64,000 bases of DNA from a bacterium SCSIO 12741 (GCA_024398055.1 CP073749.1:1302594-1366593); one strand, 5' to 3'; shown: positions 17,662 through 26,798, counted from the stretch's first letter. Notes: generated by a model from the sequence alone, not told the origin. Program-made: numbers and translations.

Positions 17662-18516
17662 ATGCAAAAACAAGTCAAATCTATCTACGGATATTCCAGT
17701 ATCGACAACCTGGTACCCGGAGTTCGCGGGCAGCGAGCCTTTCCCACCCGAGCCTTTCGGGAGTCGGATCCTTTTTTGATGCTCGACCACATTGGCCCTG
17801 AAAAAGTGGGGGCCAATTACTTCTTAAATGGAGAGGGTCACGACCATCCACACAAAGGGTTCGAAACGTTGAGCTTCCTGCTGGAAGGCACCTTATATCA
17901 CCGCGATTCATTGGGCAATGAGGAAACCTTGACTTCTGGATCAGTTCAACGCATGAATGCCGGATCGGGAATTATTCATGGTGGTGATATGGCCTCTGAT
18001 TCGGATACCGGACGATTTCACAGCGTACAACTTTGGGTAAACAACCCGTCCAACGAAAAGAATTCGAAACCTGGCATTCACAATGTGACTAACCAGGAGA
18101 TTCCTTTTTTGCTGGAAGGTGGCGCAAAACTCCGAGTAATTGCTGGCACCTTGAATGGTTTAAAAGGAAAAATAAAAACCAAGGCCACCACGCAAATTGG
18201 GCATTTGATTGCGGAGGGAAAAAGTAGCCTGGAAATAGGCACCTTCCCGAATGGTTACACCGTGATGGTGTATGTATTGGAAGGAGAGGCCGAAGTAGGA
18301 AATCGGGTTCTACGAGAACATCAATTGGCCACCTTGGAGCAAGAAGGAGATTCGTTAAGGATATCAACGTCTAAGCAGGCACAGCTTCTCATCCTTTCCG
18401 GAGCTCCTTTGAACGAACCCATTGCATTTGGAGGACCCTTTGTCATGAACACCCAGGAAGAAATTCGTCAGGCCCAGGTAGACTACGAATTAGGACGATT
18501 TGGAATCATTCAATAG
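17662..18516 (+). CDS. Pirin family bicupin protein
   Basis: The 284-residue product has the two-cupin pirin fold. The N-terminal cupin carries His62 and His64 in DHPHKGFETLSF and a third histidine at 106 in GSGIIHGGDM. In classical pirins the fourth ligand is a glutamate two residues after that histidine. Here the position is Gly108, with Asp109 next to it, so metal binding may differ. Some pirins act as quercetinases or redox-dependent regulators. The gene follows marR and FMN reductase, carries a related operator, and is two bases ahead of an outer-membrane protein gene, suggesting a stress-response unit. Confidence 0.9.
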   Translation: MQKQVKSIYGYSSIDNLVPGVRGQRAFPTRAFRESDPFLMLDHIGPEKVGANYFLNGEGHDHPHKGFETLSFLLEGTLYHRDSLGNEETLTSGSVQRMNAGSGIIHGGDMASDSDTGRFHSVQLWVNNPSNEKNSKPGIHNVTNQEIPFLLEGGAKLRVIAGTLNGLKGKIKTKATTQIGHLIAEGKSSLEIGTFPNGYTVMVYVLEGEAEVGNRVLREHQLATLEQEGDSLRISTSKQAQLLILSGAPLNEPIAFGGPFVMNTQEEIRQAQVDYELGRFGIIQ

Positions 18517-18518
18517 CC

Positions 18519-19259
18519 ATGAAAACCGTTCTTCTTTTCTTGTTGATTAGCCTTGGGACAATACCCTTATTCGCCCAACAAAGTGATTCCCTGGAAACGG
18601 ATAGCCTCCAATGGGAAATTCGAGCAGGCATGATGGGGCAATGGCAAAAGGGAAATCTAAACCAATGGAGCGTCATGCCAAATGCTCTGATTCGGGCGTA
18701 TAAAAAGACCTTTTTGGTAGAACTAATGGCCAAGTATTCCTACGTGCAAGTAGAAGGGATAACCCCAATCAATGACTTTTGGACCAAGGCTATTTTTCAG
18801 TACCGACCGACTCAAAGGCTCTATCCCGTGGCACACAGCATTAATGGATTTGCTAAATCCTTTGGAATCGACCATTCGTTTGTCAATGGTGTTGGCGGGG
18901 GAGTTAACCTCATCAAAAACAACAGCAGTTATTTGCAACTCCATGCCTTGGGTACTTACCTAAACCTGCAATTTAGTAACTCATCGCCCCACTCTTCTTT
19001 TGCCTTGGGAAGCCTCATCAGGGCCCGACTTCCCATTTCCAAAAACCTTTCCTTTCTTTGGGAACTGTCAACCTATCACTCCACTCGACAGAGCGCGTTT
19101 TGGGGAGGTGGAAATGAGGTTTCACTGGAGTTTAAAATCACACGTCGGTTTTTCGCCTTGATCAATCACCAGCTCTTTTACAACAATATTGCTGCGGAAG
19201 GCGTTGAGAAGCTGAATACACAAACCCTGCTTGAGCTAAGTTACCAGTTTAGAAACTGA
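18519..19259 (+). CDS. DUF481-like outer membrane beta-barrel protein
   Basis: The 246-residue product has a signal peptide (residues 1-20, ending LFAQ) and then alternating aromatic strands typical of a small outer-membrane barrel. The closing segment TQTLLELSYQFRN resembles a barrel end with a near-terminal aromatic residue. Similarity to DUF481 is by pattern, not a full motif match. It starts two bases after the pirin stop and is probably cotranscribed with it. The function is unknown. Confidence 0.75.
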   Translation: MKTVLLFLLISLGTIPLFAQQSDSLETDSLQWEIRAGMMGQWQKGNLNQWSVMPNALIRAYKKTFLVELMAKYSYVQVEGITPINDFWTKAIFQYRPTQRLYPVAHSINGFAKSFGIDHSFVNGVGGGVNLIKNNSSYLQLHALGTYLNLQFSNSSPHSSFALGSLIRARLPISKNLSFLWELSTYHSTRQSAFWGGGNEVSLEFKITRRFFALINHQLFYNNIAAEGVEKLNTQTLLELSYQFRN

Positions 19260-19353
19260 TAGATCAGGGGAGGCTTTCTTCAACAGGTTTTAACCGTTTT
19301 AATTCACGCTTAGGAATCAAGATATTCTTATTTTGCTTCCGGGTATTGGCATT

Positions 19354-19935
19354 ATGAAAGACCGTTTGGAAGAATACATCAGGAACTGGGTCCCTTCTCC
19401 GCTTGATTCGGAGGTGGAGGAAATTCTTGACTTATTTAGCCCTAAATCCTTTAAAAAAGGAGAGTTCTTTAAAAAACCCTTTACCAAAGGATTGGAGATT
19501 GCCTTTATTCCCGAGGGCGCCATTCGGACGATTATTTATGATGATCAAGGGGAAGAAACCACCTTTCGGATTCGGGAGAAGAATGTCCTGCTCATCGACC
19601 CCATAAGGCTAATGGATCCGAATGACAGTGCACCCCGGGAAGCAGGTGCGGAATGCCTGGAGGATCTCTCCATGCTCGTTTGTGACTTTAAACCTTTCGA
19701 GGATCTCTTAATGACCAATTTGGCGCTCAATGTGGTGGTTCGTAAACACGCTACCCAGCAAATGATCGATATCGGACGGCAGCAACTCCTATTTCTTACG
19801 GGATCTGCCTCAGACCGGTACAACTACATTATGGAGCATCATCCTTCCTTGATTCAAAAATTTCCACTTCGACTGATTGCTTCCATGATCGGAGTTACCC
19901 CTACCCAGTTAAGTCGGGTGCGCAACAAAAAGTAG
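19354..19935 (+). CDS. Crp/Fnr family transcriptional regulator, second copy
   Basis: The ATG at 19354 (MKDRLEEYIRNW) is chosen; an in-frame TTG at 19333 adds only seven residues. The 193-residue protein has a beta-roll effector domain beginning near FKKGEFFKKPFTKG, a dimer helix and a winged helix ending IGVTPTQLSRVRNKK. Cyclic nucleotide contacts are not conserved. It is monocistronic, and the next gene is separated by a clear -7 box. It is a distant paralogue of the regulator at 9778. Confidence 0.85.
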   Translation: MKDRLEEYIRNWVPSPLDSEVEEILDLFSPKSFKKGEFFKKPFTKGLEIAFIPEGAIRTIIYDDQGEETTFRIREKNVLLIDPIRLMDPNDSAPREAGAECLEDLSMLVCDFKPFEDLLMTNLALNVVVRKHATQQMIDIGRQQLLFLTGSASDRYNYIMEHHPSLIQKFPLRLIASMIGVTPTQLSRVRNKK

Positions 19936-19986
19936 CGACCTTCCATTTTTCAACATTTGTTGAGGATTTTCAGATTTGACCACTCC

Positions 19987-19994
19987 TACTTTTG
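19987..19994 (+). promoter_or_regulatory. -7 promoter box for the DUF2147 gene
   Basis: TACTTTTG matches TAnnTTTG exactly and sits 32 bases before the ATG at 20026. Confidence 0.5.
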
Positions 19995-20025
19995 CTTTTC
20001 TGAATTTAAATCCAAAACAAATTAT

Positions 20026-20376
20026 ATGCGAAGTATCCTAATAATCTCCTTGATGCTCTTCAGCTTTGTGGCAAGTGCTCAATCTTCCATTCAAGGTCTG
20101 TGGGCCACTGGTGACAACAATACCGTGATAGAAATAACCCAGGTTCAAAGCCATTGTGAAGGAAAAATTAAAAGCACCGATAACGAAGATGTTCAAAAGG
20201 GAACCTTGATTCTAAAGGATCTCGAAAAAAGCGGTGACACCTGGGAAGGGAAAATTTACGCCCCAAAACGGGAGTCGTGGTACGACGTTGAAATCACTCC
20301 TGAAGCGAACCAATTAATCGTGGAAGTGAGTGTCGGCTTTTTGAGTCGTACGCTGGAGTGGAGCCGGAGTAAGTGA
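20026..20376 (+). CDS. DUF2147-like secreted protein
   Basis: The ATG at 20026 gives a signal peptide, MRSILIISLMLFSFVASAQ, that a longer in-frame start at 19957 would mask. The 116-residue product then matches the DUF2147 outline: GLWATGDNNTVIEI, a GKIKS strand and a closing strand with LEWSR. Members are small periplasmic proteins of unknown role with a lipocalin-like barrel. The TGA overlaps the next ATG by one base, so the two genes are coupled. Confidence 0.82.
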   Translation: MRSILIISLMLFSFVASAQSSIQGLWATGDNNTVIEITQVQSHCEGKIKSTDNEDVQKGTLILKDLEKSGDTWEGKIYAPKRESWYDVEITPEANQLIVEVSVGFLSRTLEWSRSK

Positions 20377-21254
20377 TGAAATTCACCCTCCCTCTTATTG
20401 GGTTATTCCTTATCCTGTCGCTTACTTCACAAAGCCAGGATTTGGAATTGGCCGGCATTCGATACTTCAATTACCCCAGTTCGAGTACACGTCCACACAA
20501 CGATCAATATTCGATTCAGGAGACCGGAGGATTCTTTAACCTCCCTACCCGACTGAAAAATCAGAAAACCATTCTCATTAATGGCATTGCCTATGGGTTA
20601 GTTCATGTGGATTATCAGCAAAACAGTTTGCTTCCTGAGGCGGGAAAAATCAATTTACATACAGCGAGCTACAACTTTTCCATAATCCAAAAGTTGCCTA
20701 AAAAGTGGATAATCATGGCCTCTTTTGTCCCCACGCTGGCCTCCAATCTAAAGGGTTCACTAAGCACCGACGACTTCGTGATTCAAACCATGGCTTTTGC
20801 CTTAAAAGAAGTTGGACCCAATCTAAAATTGGGTGGTGGTCTCGCCTATACTACCCGACTGGGTGAACCCCTGGTCGTACCGGTGGTCCCTTTGTTCCTC
20901 AAAAGCAAAAAACACCGTATCAATGCCATTCTGCCTATCAAATTCATGTATGCCTATCGCTTCAAACCCAATTTGGATATCGGTTTTAAGGCCGTTGTGA
21001 ACGGTGGAAACTTTAACATCACGGACATTTCCTACCACGATATCGAAATCAACAAGTTCCACTACACTCGAGCTAACCTGGGCCCCATTATTCACTTTAG
21101 ACCCAGAAAACTGATTACACTTGAACTGACCGGAGGAATCAGTACCGGACGTAATTCTCGTCTGTTGGATCTAAATGATCAAACTTTTACCAATTCCTCC
21201 ACTACCGCTGCTTTTATAAGTGTGGGTTTCATCATCAAACCCTCCCTGGATTAA
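20376..21254 (+). CDS. DUF6268-like outer membrane beta-barrel protein
   Basis: From the ATG at 20376 the 292-residue product has a signal peptide ending near SLTSQSQD and a series of amphipathic strands to the C-terminus, typical of a Bacteroidota outer-membrane barrel. The family assignment to DUF6268 is by pattern (YFNYPSS near the N-terminus, GGLAYTTRLG, PIIHFRPRK). It may be a porin or an assembly factor. The start is coupled to the DUF2147-like gene, and the 70-residue gene follows 13 bases later. Confidence 0.8.
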   Translation: MKFTLPLIGLFLILSLTSQSQDLELAGIRYFNYPSSSTRPHNDQYSIQETGGFFNLPTRLKNQKTILINGIAYGLVHVDYQQNSLLPEAGKINLHTASYNFSIIQKLPKKWIIMASFVPTLASNLKGSLSTDDFVIQTMAFALKEVGPNLKLGGGLAYTTRLGEPLVVPVVPLFLKSKKHRINAILPIKFMYAYRFKPNLDIGFKAVVNGGNFNITDISYHDIEINKFHYTRANLGPIIHFRPRKLITLELTGGISTGRNSRLLDLNDQTFTNSSTTAAFISVGFIIKPSLD

Positions 21255-21267
21255 ATCTTTTTGAAGT

Positions 21268-21480
21268 ATGATAGTTTCTGTTTTTAAAACCAATATTTCA
21301 GCATATGACCTCAGCCGAATCACTCCCGTTTTAAACGACTACAAATCGGTTTTGCGATGGAGTACTGACTTGGAAGACTGTGATAACATCCTGAGAATTG
21401 AAAGTCAGGAAATCGTGTCTCAGGCAATCGTTAAAATACTTGGCGACTTGGGCCTTTTCTGCGAGGAATTAATGGACTGA
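21268..21480 (+). CDS. 70-residue protein, paralogue of 8859-9071
   Basis: This 70-residue soluble protein shares the core WSTDLEDCDNILRIES and the ending CEELMD with the gene at 8859, at the same positions apart from a one-residue shift at the N-terminal FKT. Cysteines 38 and 65 are kept. Both copies sit at the 3' end of membrane or envelope gene clusters. No family was recognised. The repeated context suggests a conserved role, perhaps binding or redox, which is inference only. Confidence 0.8.
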   Translation: MIVSVFKTNISAYDLSRITPVLNDYKSVLRWSTDLEDCDNILRIESQEIVSQAIVKILGDLGLFCEELMD

Positions 21481-21582
21481 TAAACCTTATTCAACTGCCA
21501 TGTAAGGGCATTATCCCGAAAATACGGGTAGCCATGAATTTTCTACTTTAGGTGGATAAACTAAACCATTATCCACCTGGTC

Positions 21583-22914
21583 ATGAAAACCCGACTTCTC
21601 ATCCTACTTCCGATTTATGGAATTCTCATCTTGTCCTGGGTCCTTAAATACACCACCTATCCGGGCTGGGCATTTTCAACGCTGGTTGCCTATTCGGGTT
21701 TGGCACTATGGTATTTTGGGCAGGGAGTTGCGACTATCATTAAAAACAAAAAGTTTGATTTTAGCGGCTACTTCAATCTACTCCTGTCTTTGACCGCGAC
21801 CGTTTTAGGTTTTAAATATCTCCATTATCCATTCTCTGATTATTACGCCCCTTTGGTAGTTATCCTGCTCGTGGGAAGTACCCTTTACCTCATAATCGGA
21901 AAGAACAATTGGTTCCCCCTAAGTGGCTTCGAAAAACTGAACGGACTTTTATTCATTCTCCTTCTTATACCAACTTTCCTCACCTTCAATGGAGCTCCCA
22001 GGCCCATGATATTGGATGAGTGGCTTGGAGAATCTTTTGATTACCCTGCAAAAAGAAACACGAACTGGTCGTGGGTGGTAATGGACGGAGCGGAAAAAGG
22101 AAAGTGGCTCCACCGAGGAAATGGTAAAATGATTGAATCGGGGCAATTCACCAATTTTTATTCGACTGGGCAGGTGTATGAAAGCGGGCGGATTAAAAAT
22201 TACGAGCGTAACGATTCTTGTTTCTTTTTTGATACTGCAGGTACGATCATTCAAATTCTGGTTTATGGCGAAGGGGACCCGGATCAATACTTTCCAATCA
22301 ATGGTCCGTTTGAAAGGCATTATGATAACGGAGAATTGTTCCAAAAGGGACGAGTAGAAAATCATCAACGAAGCGCTGACTGGAAGGAGTTCTACTCGAA
22401 TGGAAATATCAAGTATAATTTTTATACCAAGGTCGACTCCTCGGTACAGGAACAATACTTCATGTCTGGACAGTTGAGTGACATAGCCACCTACTATTCA
22501 GATAAACTGACTGGCATTCGAAGGACTTACTACGAAAATGGCAAGCTAAGACAGCTTGTCAAATACCACCGTGGAAACCTCGTTGGGCCCAGTTTACATT
22601 GGTATGAGAATGGGCAACTCAAACAACAACTAAACTACCAAAATGGTGATCTTCAAGGAGAGGCAAGAGAATGGTATGAAAATGGACAAACCCAATTTAT
22701 CGGCAGTTACCTTGACGGCAAAAAAGAAGGCCCCTGGTTAGTCTATTATGAAGACGGAAGCCCAAAGCAACATTGTGTTTACGTTCGGGGAAGAGCCCAT
22801 GGCAAAGTAACTACCCATGACGAAGATGGCTCACTTCACATCGACTTCTTTGAGCATGGAAAAAAAGTGGAAAGCCTTGACGATTATAAAGCCATTGAAC
22901 CCCCAAAGGAATAA
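21583..22914 (+). CDS. Membrane-anchored MORN-variant (YwqK-like) repeat protein
   Basis: The first 140 of 443 residues contain about four transmembrane helices. The rest is a run of MORN_2-type repeats with consensus YxNGxLxxxxxYxxGxxxG, for example TYYENGKLRQLVKY, HWYENGQLKQQLNY and EWYENGQTQFIGSY. Proteins with these repeats are widely labelled antitoxin YwqK, but no toxin gene is present and the label is not supported here. The repeat face is probably extracytoplasmic or peripheral. A -7-like TACTTTAG at 21544 could be its promoter. Confidence 0.85.
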   Translation: MKTRLLILLPIYGILILSWVLKYTTYPGWAFSTLVAYSGLALWYFGQGVATIIKNKKFDFSGYFNLLLSLTATVLGFKYLHYPFSDYYAPLVVILLVGSTLYLIIGKNNWFPLSGFEKLNGLLFILLLIPTFLTFNGAPRPMILDEWLGESFDYPAKRNTNWSWVVMDGAEKGKWLHRGNGKMIESGQFTNFYSTGQVYESGRIKNYERNDSCFFFDTAGTIIQILVYGEGDPDQYFPINGPFERHYDNGELFQKGRVENHQRSADWKEFYSNGNIKYNFYTKVDSSVQEQYFMSGQLSDIATYYSDKLTGIRRTYYENGKLRQLVKYHRGNLVGPSLHWYENGQLKQQLNYQNGDLQGEAREWYENGQTQFIGSYLDGKKEGPWLVYYEDGSPKQHCVYVRGRAHGKVTTHDEDGSLHIDFFEHGKKVESLDDYKAIEPPKE

Positions 22915-23091
22915 CTAAAAGGCTCCGTTTAACTCCAATCGCTCAATCAAGTAAAAATATCGGTTTTAAAAATCGAGTAGAATTACGTATTCCGAACATT
23001 CAAACTTGCCCTAACTTCACTACCATCCAGTACTGAATAATCACTTGAAACGAACACTAATTATATACCCTTAAACTAAACTTTATTTCCC

Positions 23092-24402
23092 ATGAACGGC
23101 AACACTACCTCCGAAAACGGTGCAGCGGTATTGAACACAAACCACTATGCCACCGTCGTAAGACACCTGGCAATCCTTCTGGATTCTAATCCTGGAATGA
23201 AAGCGGATTTGGAAATCTCTTTGGCCAACGCTCAGATTTCGGCTTACCGAAGTTTGAATCGGGATTTGTACTATGCCATCAACGACGTTTTTGAGGGCAA
23301 TGGCTGGCCCCTTACTATCTCCAACTACCTGGACTACCTCAACATGTATGTTCAGTTGATTCCCGATGAATCGGATGACCCGAACTATCCCAATGCCTGG
23401 AAAAGTAGCAACGAGCAAAATGGTTATAACCAAAAGGTATACGACCTGCTCTGCCAATTCTACTGGTTGGTGGATCAACCTCTAAATGGTGCATTTCCTA
23501 CTATGCAGGCCTATCCTGACTTTGCTCGATGGCTGGTCGATTTTGCCTCTGCCTGGGGCGAATTTTTGGATACCACTGAATCCCTTACCCCCAAAACCCT
23601 GGATTCCTTCAAGCAGGATCCGATGTACAACTTCCCGCTCTACTCGAAAGATGAGCCCAACTGGACGACCTTCAATCAATTCTTTTACCGGGAATTCAAC
23701 GATGCAGCCCCAGTAACCAAAATCTCACCCCTTCGGCCCATTGCTGCACCAAAGGACAACAACACCATTACCTCTCCAGCGGATTGCACCTATAAAATGG
23801 ACTATGCCATTGATGGAACAGGAAACGTGATCGACTCCAAGGGCAACCCGGCCAAAATCACGTTAAAAAACACCCACTCCATTGGTACGGTTAATGAATT
23901 GCTGGATGGCTCTCCTTTCGCAGAAGATTTTTACAACGGTACCTTCGTTCACTATTTCCTCAGCCCCTTCGATTATCACCGTTTCCATACTCCGATTGAA
24001 GGTGAAGTATTGGAAATTCGTGCCATTCAAGGGCAGGTTTACCTGGACGTTAACCTTACCGATGGCCAATGGGATGCTCCCGATAGTGCTCAGGACGGTT
24101 ATGAGTTTAACCAAGCAAGAGGGCTCATCATTATTGAAGGTGGAGAATCCGTCGGAAAGGTGGCTATTCTCCCCATAGGCATGGCCCAGGTATCCGGCGT
24201 AGAAATGAATTCTCACTTAGGAGGAACCGACGTGGTAAAGGGTCAGGAATTTGGCAAGTTTAAATTTGGCGGCTCCGATATCATTATGTTGTTCCAAAAA
24301 GCCCCCAATCTCTATCTCTTTAAAAATGACCCGGCACTCGAACCCATTCATTTTCAATATGGTCAGGTAGCTGCCTATTTTGATGTAACAAAGAACCAAT
24401 AA
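23092..24402 (+). CDS. Phosphatidylserine decarboxylase family pyruvoyl enzyme, PsiD-like architecture
   Basis: The 436-residue protein has an N-terminal domain (about 15-180) of the PF12588 type and a C-terminal PSD catalytic domain with YFLSPFDYHRFHTPIEG and the cleavage site FGGSD, where Ser395 would become the pyruvoyl group. No membrane helix or signal peptide is present, unlike Psd of phospholipid synthesis. The same two-domain layout occurs in fungal PsiD tryptophan decarboxylase, so an amino-acid or phosphatidylserine substrate are both possible. It is monocistronic and closed by a strong terminator. Confidence 0.85.
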   Translation: MNGNTTSENGAAVLNTNHYATVVRHLAILLDSNPGMKADLEISLANAQISAYRSLNRDLYYAINDVFEGNGWPLTISNYLDYLNMYVQLIPDESDDPNYPNAWKSSNEQNGYNQKVYDLLCQFYWLVDQPLNGAFPTMQAYPDFARWLVDFASAWGEFLDTTESLTPKTLDSFKQDPMYNFPLYSKDEPNWTTFNQFFYREFNDAAPVTKISPLRPIAAPKDNNTITSPADCTYKMDYAIDGTGNVIDSKGNPAKITLKNTHSIGTVNELLDGSPFAEDFYNGTFVHYFLSPFDYHRFHTPIEGEVLEIRAIQGQVYLDVNLTDGQWDAPDSAQDGYEFNQARGLIIIEGGESVGKVAILPIGMAQVSGVEMNSHLGGTDVVKGQEFGKFKFGGSDIIMLFQKAPNLYLFKNDPALEPIHFQYGQVAAYFDVTKNQ

Positions 24403-24416
24403 TCCCGTTTCACTTC

Positions 24417-24456
24417 AAAAAAGTCTCTGTTGCTTCCGGGCACAGGGGCTTTTTTG
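24417..24456 (+). terminator. Rho-independent terminator
   Basis: AAAAAAGTCTCTGT pairs with ACAGGGGCTTTTTT, with two G-T wobbles, and ends in a T run just after the decarboxylase-like gene. Confidence 0.8.
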
Positions 24457-24545
24457 TTTTTGAAGGTTGAAGGTCATGGAGAAAAGTGTTCTAAAATTTC
24501 GGATATTGCCCCTCCAATTCCATCCAGAGATTGGAGTACATGACC

Positions 24546-25046
24546 ATGATCGAACTCAAGCCCTTTACCGAATCCGACTTTGAAACCTTCAAATCCTGGG
24601 CTTCCAGCGCCGAAGAATTGTTTCAGTTTGCCGGACCCATTTTCACCTATCCTTTGGATGATGAGCAGTTAGGAAACTACCTCAACATGGCGGATAAAAA
24701 GCCCTATAAAGTGGTTCTGACTTCTACCCAGGAAACCATTGGACATTGTGAACTCAACCATGAAAATGGGAACAATCGACTCTCCCGTATCGTGGTAGGA
24801 AAAAAGGAATTACGAGGCCAAAAGATCGGGGAGCAAATCGTTCGTCAAATGGTTGAGCTCCTGTTTCAAAACCCGGCTATTAAGGAGGTAGACTTAAACA
24901 CCTTTGACTGGAACAAAGGAGCCATCCGTTGTTATGAAAAAGTTGGATTTAGGATCATTCCTGAAAACTCAGATAAAATGAACGTAAATGGCCAGGAATG
25001 GACTCGAATAAACATGGTGCTTAAAAGGAGTCAATGGGAAACTTGA
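24546..25046 (+). CDS. GNAT family N-acetyltransferase
   Basis: This protein of about 166 residues has the acetyl-CoA binding motif RIVVGKKELRGQKIGEQIV and the C-terminal NKGAIRCYEKVGFR, both typical of RimI-like GNAT enzymes. Two in-frame ATGs, 24540 and 24546, are possible, and the second matches the family start MIELKPF. The substrate is unknown. The frameshifted alpha/beta hydrolase starts 30 bases downstream. Confidence 0.9.
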   Translation: MIELKPFTESDFETFKSWASSAEELFQFAGPIFTYPLDDEQLGNYLNMADKKPYKVVLTSTQETIGHCELNHENGNNRLSRIVVGKKELRGQKIGEQIVRQMVELLFQNPAIKEVDLNTFDWNKGAIRCYEKVGFRIIPENSDKMNVNGQEWTRINMVLKRSQWET

Positions 25047-25075
25047 ATTCACCTCATCCACAACACCACTGATCT

Positions 25076-26049
25076 ATGAAACACCTACTCATTCTCACAG
25101 CGCTCCTCCTTCTTCTAAGCTCATGTAATACCCAGCAACCCAAGGAAGACAAGGCCAAATCTTATTTTCTCCCCCTCCAACTACCTATCACTATACCCAG
25201 GTAAACGGACATCAGATGTTTTACCGAGAGGCCGGGGACAAATCCAAACCGACTCTATTGTTGTTGCATGGCTACCCCTCTTCTTCTCATTCCTATCGTA
25301 ATCTGATTCCCATGTTGGCCACCCATTACCACGTAGTGGCTCCGGATAACCTCGGTTCCGGATTTAGTGCTCATCCGAACCCAGATTCCATTACCTACAC
25401 CTTCGACCTTTTGGCCGATCAGATCAATGGACTATTGGACCAGCTGAACATCCAAAATCTTATCCTCTATATGCAGGATTTTGGAGCACCGGTGGGTTAT
25501 CGAATGATGATGCAAAACCCTAAGCGGGTTGATGCGCTCATCGTTCAAAATGCCAATGCCTACCTGGATGGGTTAACTCCTAAAAGGCAAACGTTTTTCC
25601 GTACCGCACAAACCGATACTTCTCAGGAGAAATATGAATTTCTGTACGGACTAACCAGTGAAGAAGCCGTCATCCATAAGCAATACCGGTTCGATCTGGA
25701 TTCCAGCAATTACCACATTCAAAGTCCTGATGCTTGGGTGCATGATCTGGCCTTTCTCCATTCCGATAGCGACCGCCGGATTCAAGTACAGTTGTTTCAG
25801 GACTACAACACCAATCTGATCCGTTACCCTGAATGGCAAAAAATGCTACGCGAAACACAGCCCAAAACCCTGATTGTGTGGGGCGCCAAGGATCTAAAAT
25901 TTAATGCCGACGGAGCCAAAGCTTATTTACGCGATTTGCCGAACGCCGAATTACATCTTTTGGATGCTGGGCATTTTGCAGCTGAAGAAAAGACAGTGGA
26001 GATTGCTGAGTTGATTTTGAGGTTTTTGGATAAAAGTGAAGATGACTGA
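25076..26049 (+). CDS. Lipoprotein alpha/beta hydrolase, apparent 1-base frameshift near 25171-25175
   Basis: The first frame, ATG 25076, encodes a lipoprotein signal (LLLLLSSC, Cys20) and stops after about 42 codons. The second frame runs from about 25171 to the stop at 26049 and continues with YHYTQVNGHQMFYREAG, oxyanion segment HGYPSSSHSYRN, a nucleophile-elbow region YMQDFGAPVGYR with Asp as nucleophile, and His in LDAGHFAAEE. One extra C in the CCCCC run at 25171-25175 joins them cleanly. The pattern fits epoxide hydrolase or haloalkane dehalogenase relatives. If the shift is real, translation from the internal ATG at 25216 would give a cytoplasmic 277-residue enzyme without export. Confidence 0.8.
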
Positions 26050-26054
26050 TAGTT

Positions 26055-26615
26055 ATGATGACAAAGAGAATACTTGGAATGTGCTTTTTTTTGATCCTTG
26101 GAAAACTACTGATTGGACAAATTAAGAATGAAATAGATTCTTTAGGACGTAAGCAAGGGACTTGGAATATTTTTTACGGCCTTGATAGTCTTGGATACTA
26201 TCTCCCCAACGCTGAAATCAACTATAGGAATGATACTTTGCATGGAGATTTCAAGATTTTTGATGGTGAAGATTTAAGGTTAAAGGTTGTTTTCATAAAT
26301 GGAAAAAAAGAGGGCATTGAGCGTGTTTTTGATTCGCAAAATGCCATTCGAGAAATATTATTCTACTCGAACGGTATTGCCGAGTATCGGATGGTCTTTG
26401 ATGAAAAGGGAAGAGCTTTCGTAGATTATGAATTAAAGGGTGATTCTTTAGAAGGAGTTTCCATACGCTACGGTAAAAATGGGCAAAAGATTTCCTGGAC
26501 GGAATATGAAAATAACTTGTTAAATGGATTCGAGTACCATTACAATAAAAAAGGAATACCCGAAACAATTTTCGAATGGCGTAATGATACCCTTAAAAAT
26601 ACGATAAGGAACTAA
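26055..26615 (+). CDS. Short MORN-variant repeat protein with signal peptide
   Basis: The 186-residue product begins with a hydrophobic leader (MTKRILGMCFFLILGKLLIGQ) consistent with a secretory signal. It then has several MORN_2-like repeats, such as INYRNDTLHGDFKIF and IRYGKNGQKISW. It is related in type to the larger protein at 21583 but is exported and much smaller. It begins six bases after the hydrolase gene, so they may be cotranscribed. The function is unknown. Confidence 0.8.
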   Translation: MMTKRILGMCFFLILGKLLIGQIKNEIDSLGRKQGTWNIFYGLDSLGYYLPNAEINYRNDTLHGDFKIFDGEDLRLKVVFINGKKEGIERVFDSQNAIREILFYSNGIAEYRMVFDEKGRAFVDYELKGDSLEGVSIRYGKNGQKISWTEYENNLLNGFEYHYNKKGIPETIFEWRNDTLKNTIRN

Positions 26616-26651
26616 ACAGCACGTGGAAACTCTTTGGTATCTCCCCACACT

Positions 26652-26674
26652 CGCCGTAGTTTAAAACTACGGCG
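26652..26674. terminator. Perfect 11-base hairpin after the MORN gene
   Basis: CGCCGTAGTTT and AAACTACGGCG form a perfect stem around one A, 36 bases past the stop. There is no T run, so it could be a terminator, an RNA end or another structural element. Confidence 0.5.
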
Positions 26675-26798
26675 AAAGTTATCCTCTCTATTTTCAAAAT
26701 AGATTCGAGCTTTATCTTCTATTGACAAGATCGGATTTAAAAGGATTTGAGGTTACCAACCTCCGCTTCGCTCCGGCTGGTGATCGGTAGAGGGCCTT

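Noticed and set aside
21583-22914. Antitoxin YwqK of a toxin-antitoxin system
   Set aside because: The label comes from MORN-like repeats only. No toxin gene is nearby and the protein is a membrane-anchored repeat protein.
23083-23478. Minus-strand open frame of 131 codons
   Set aside because: It is antisense to the decarboxylase N-terminal domain, which carries a recognised family.
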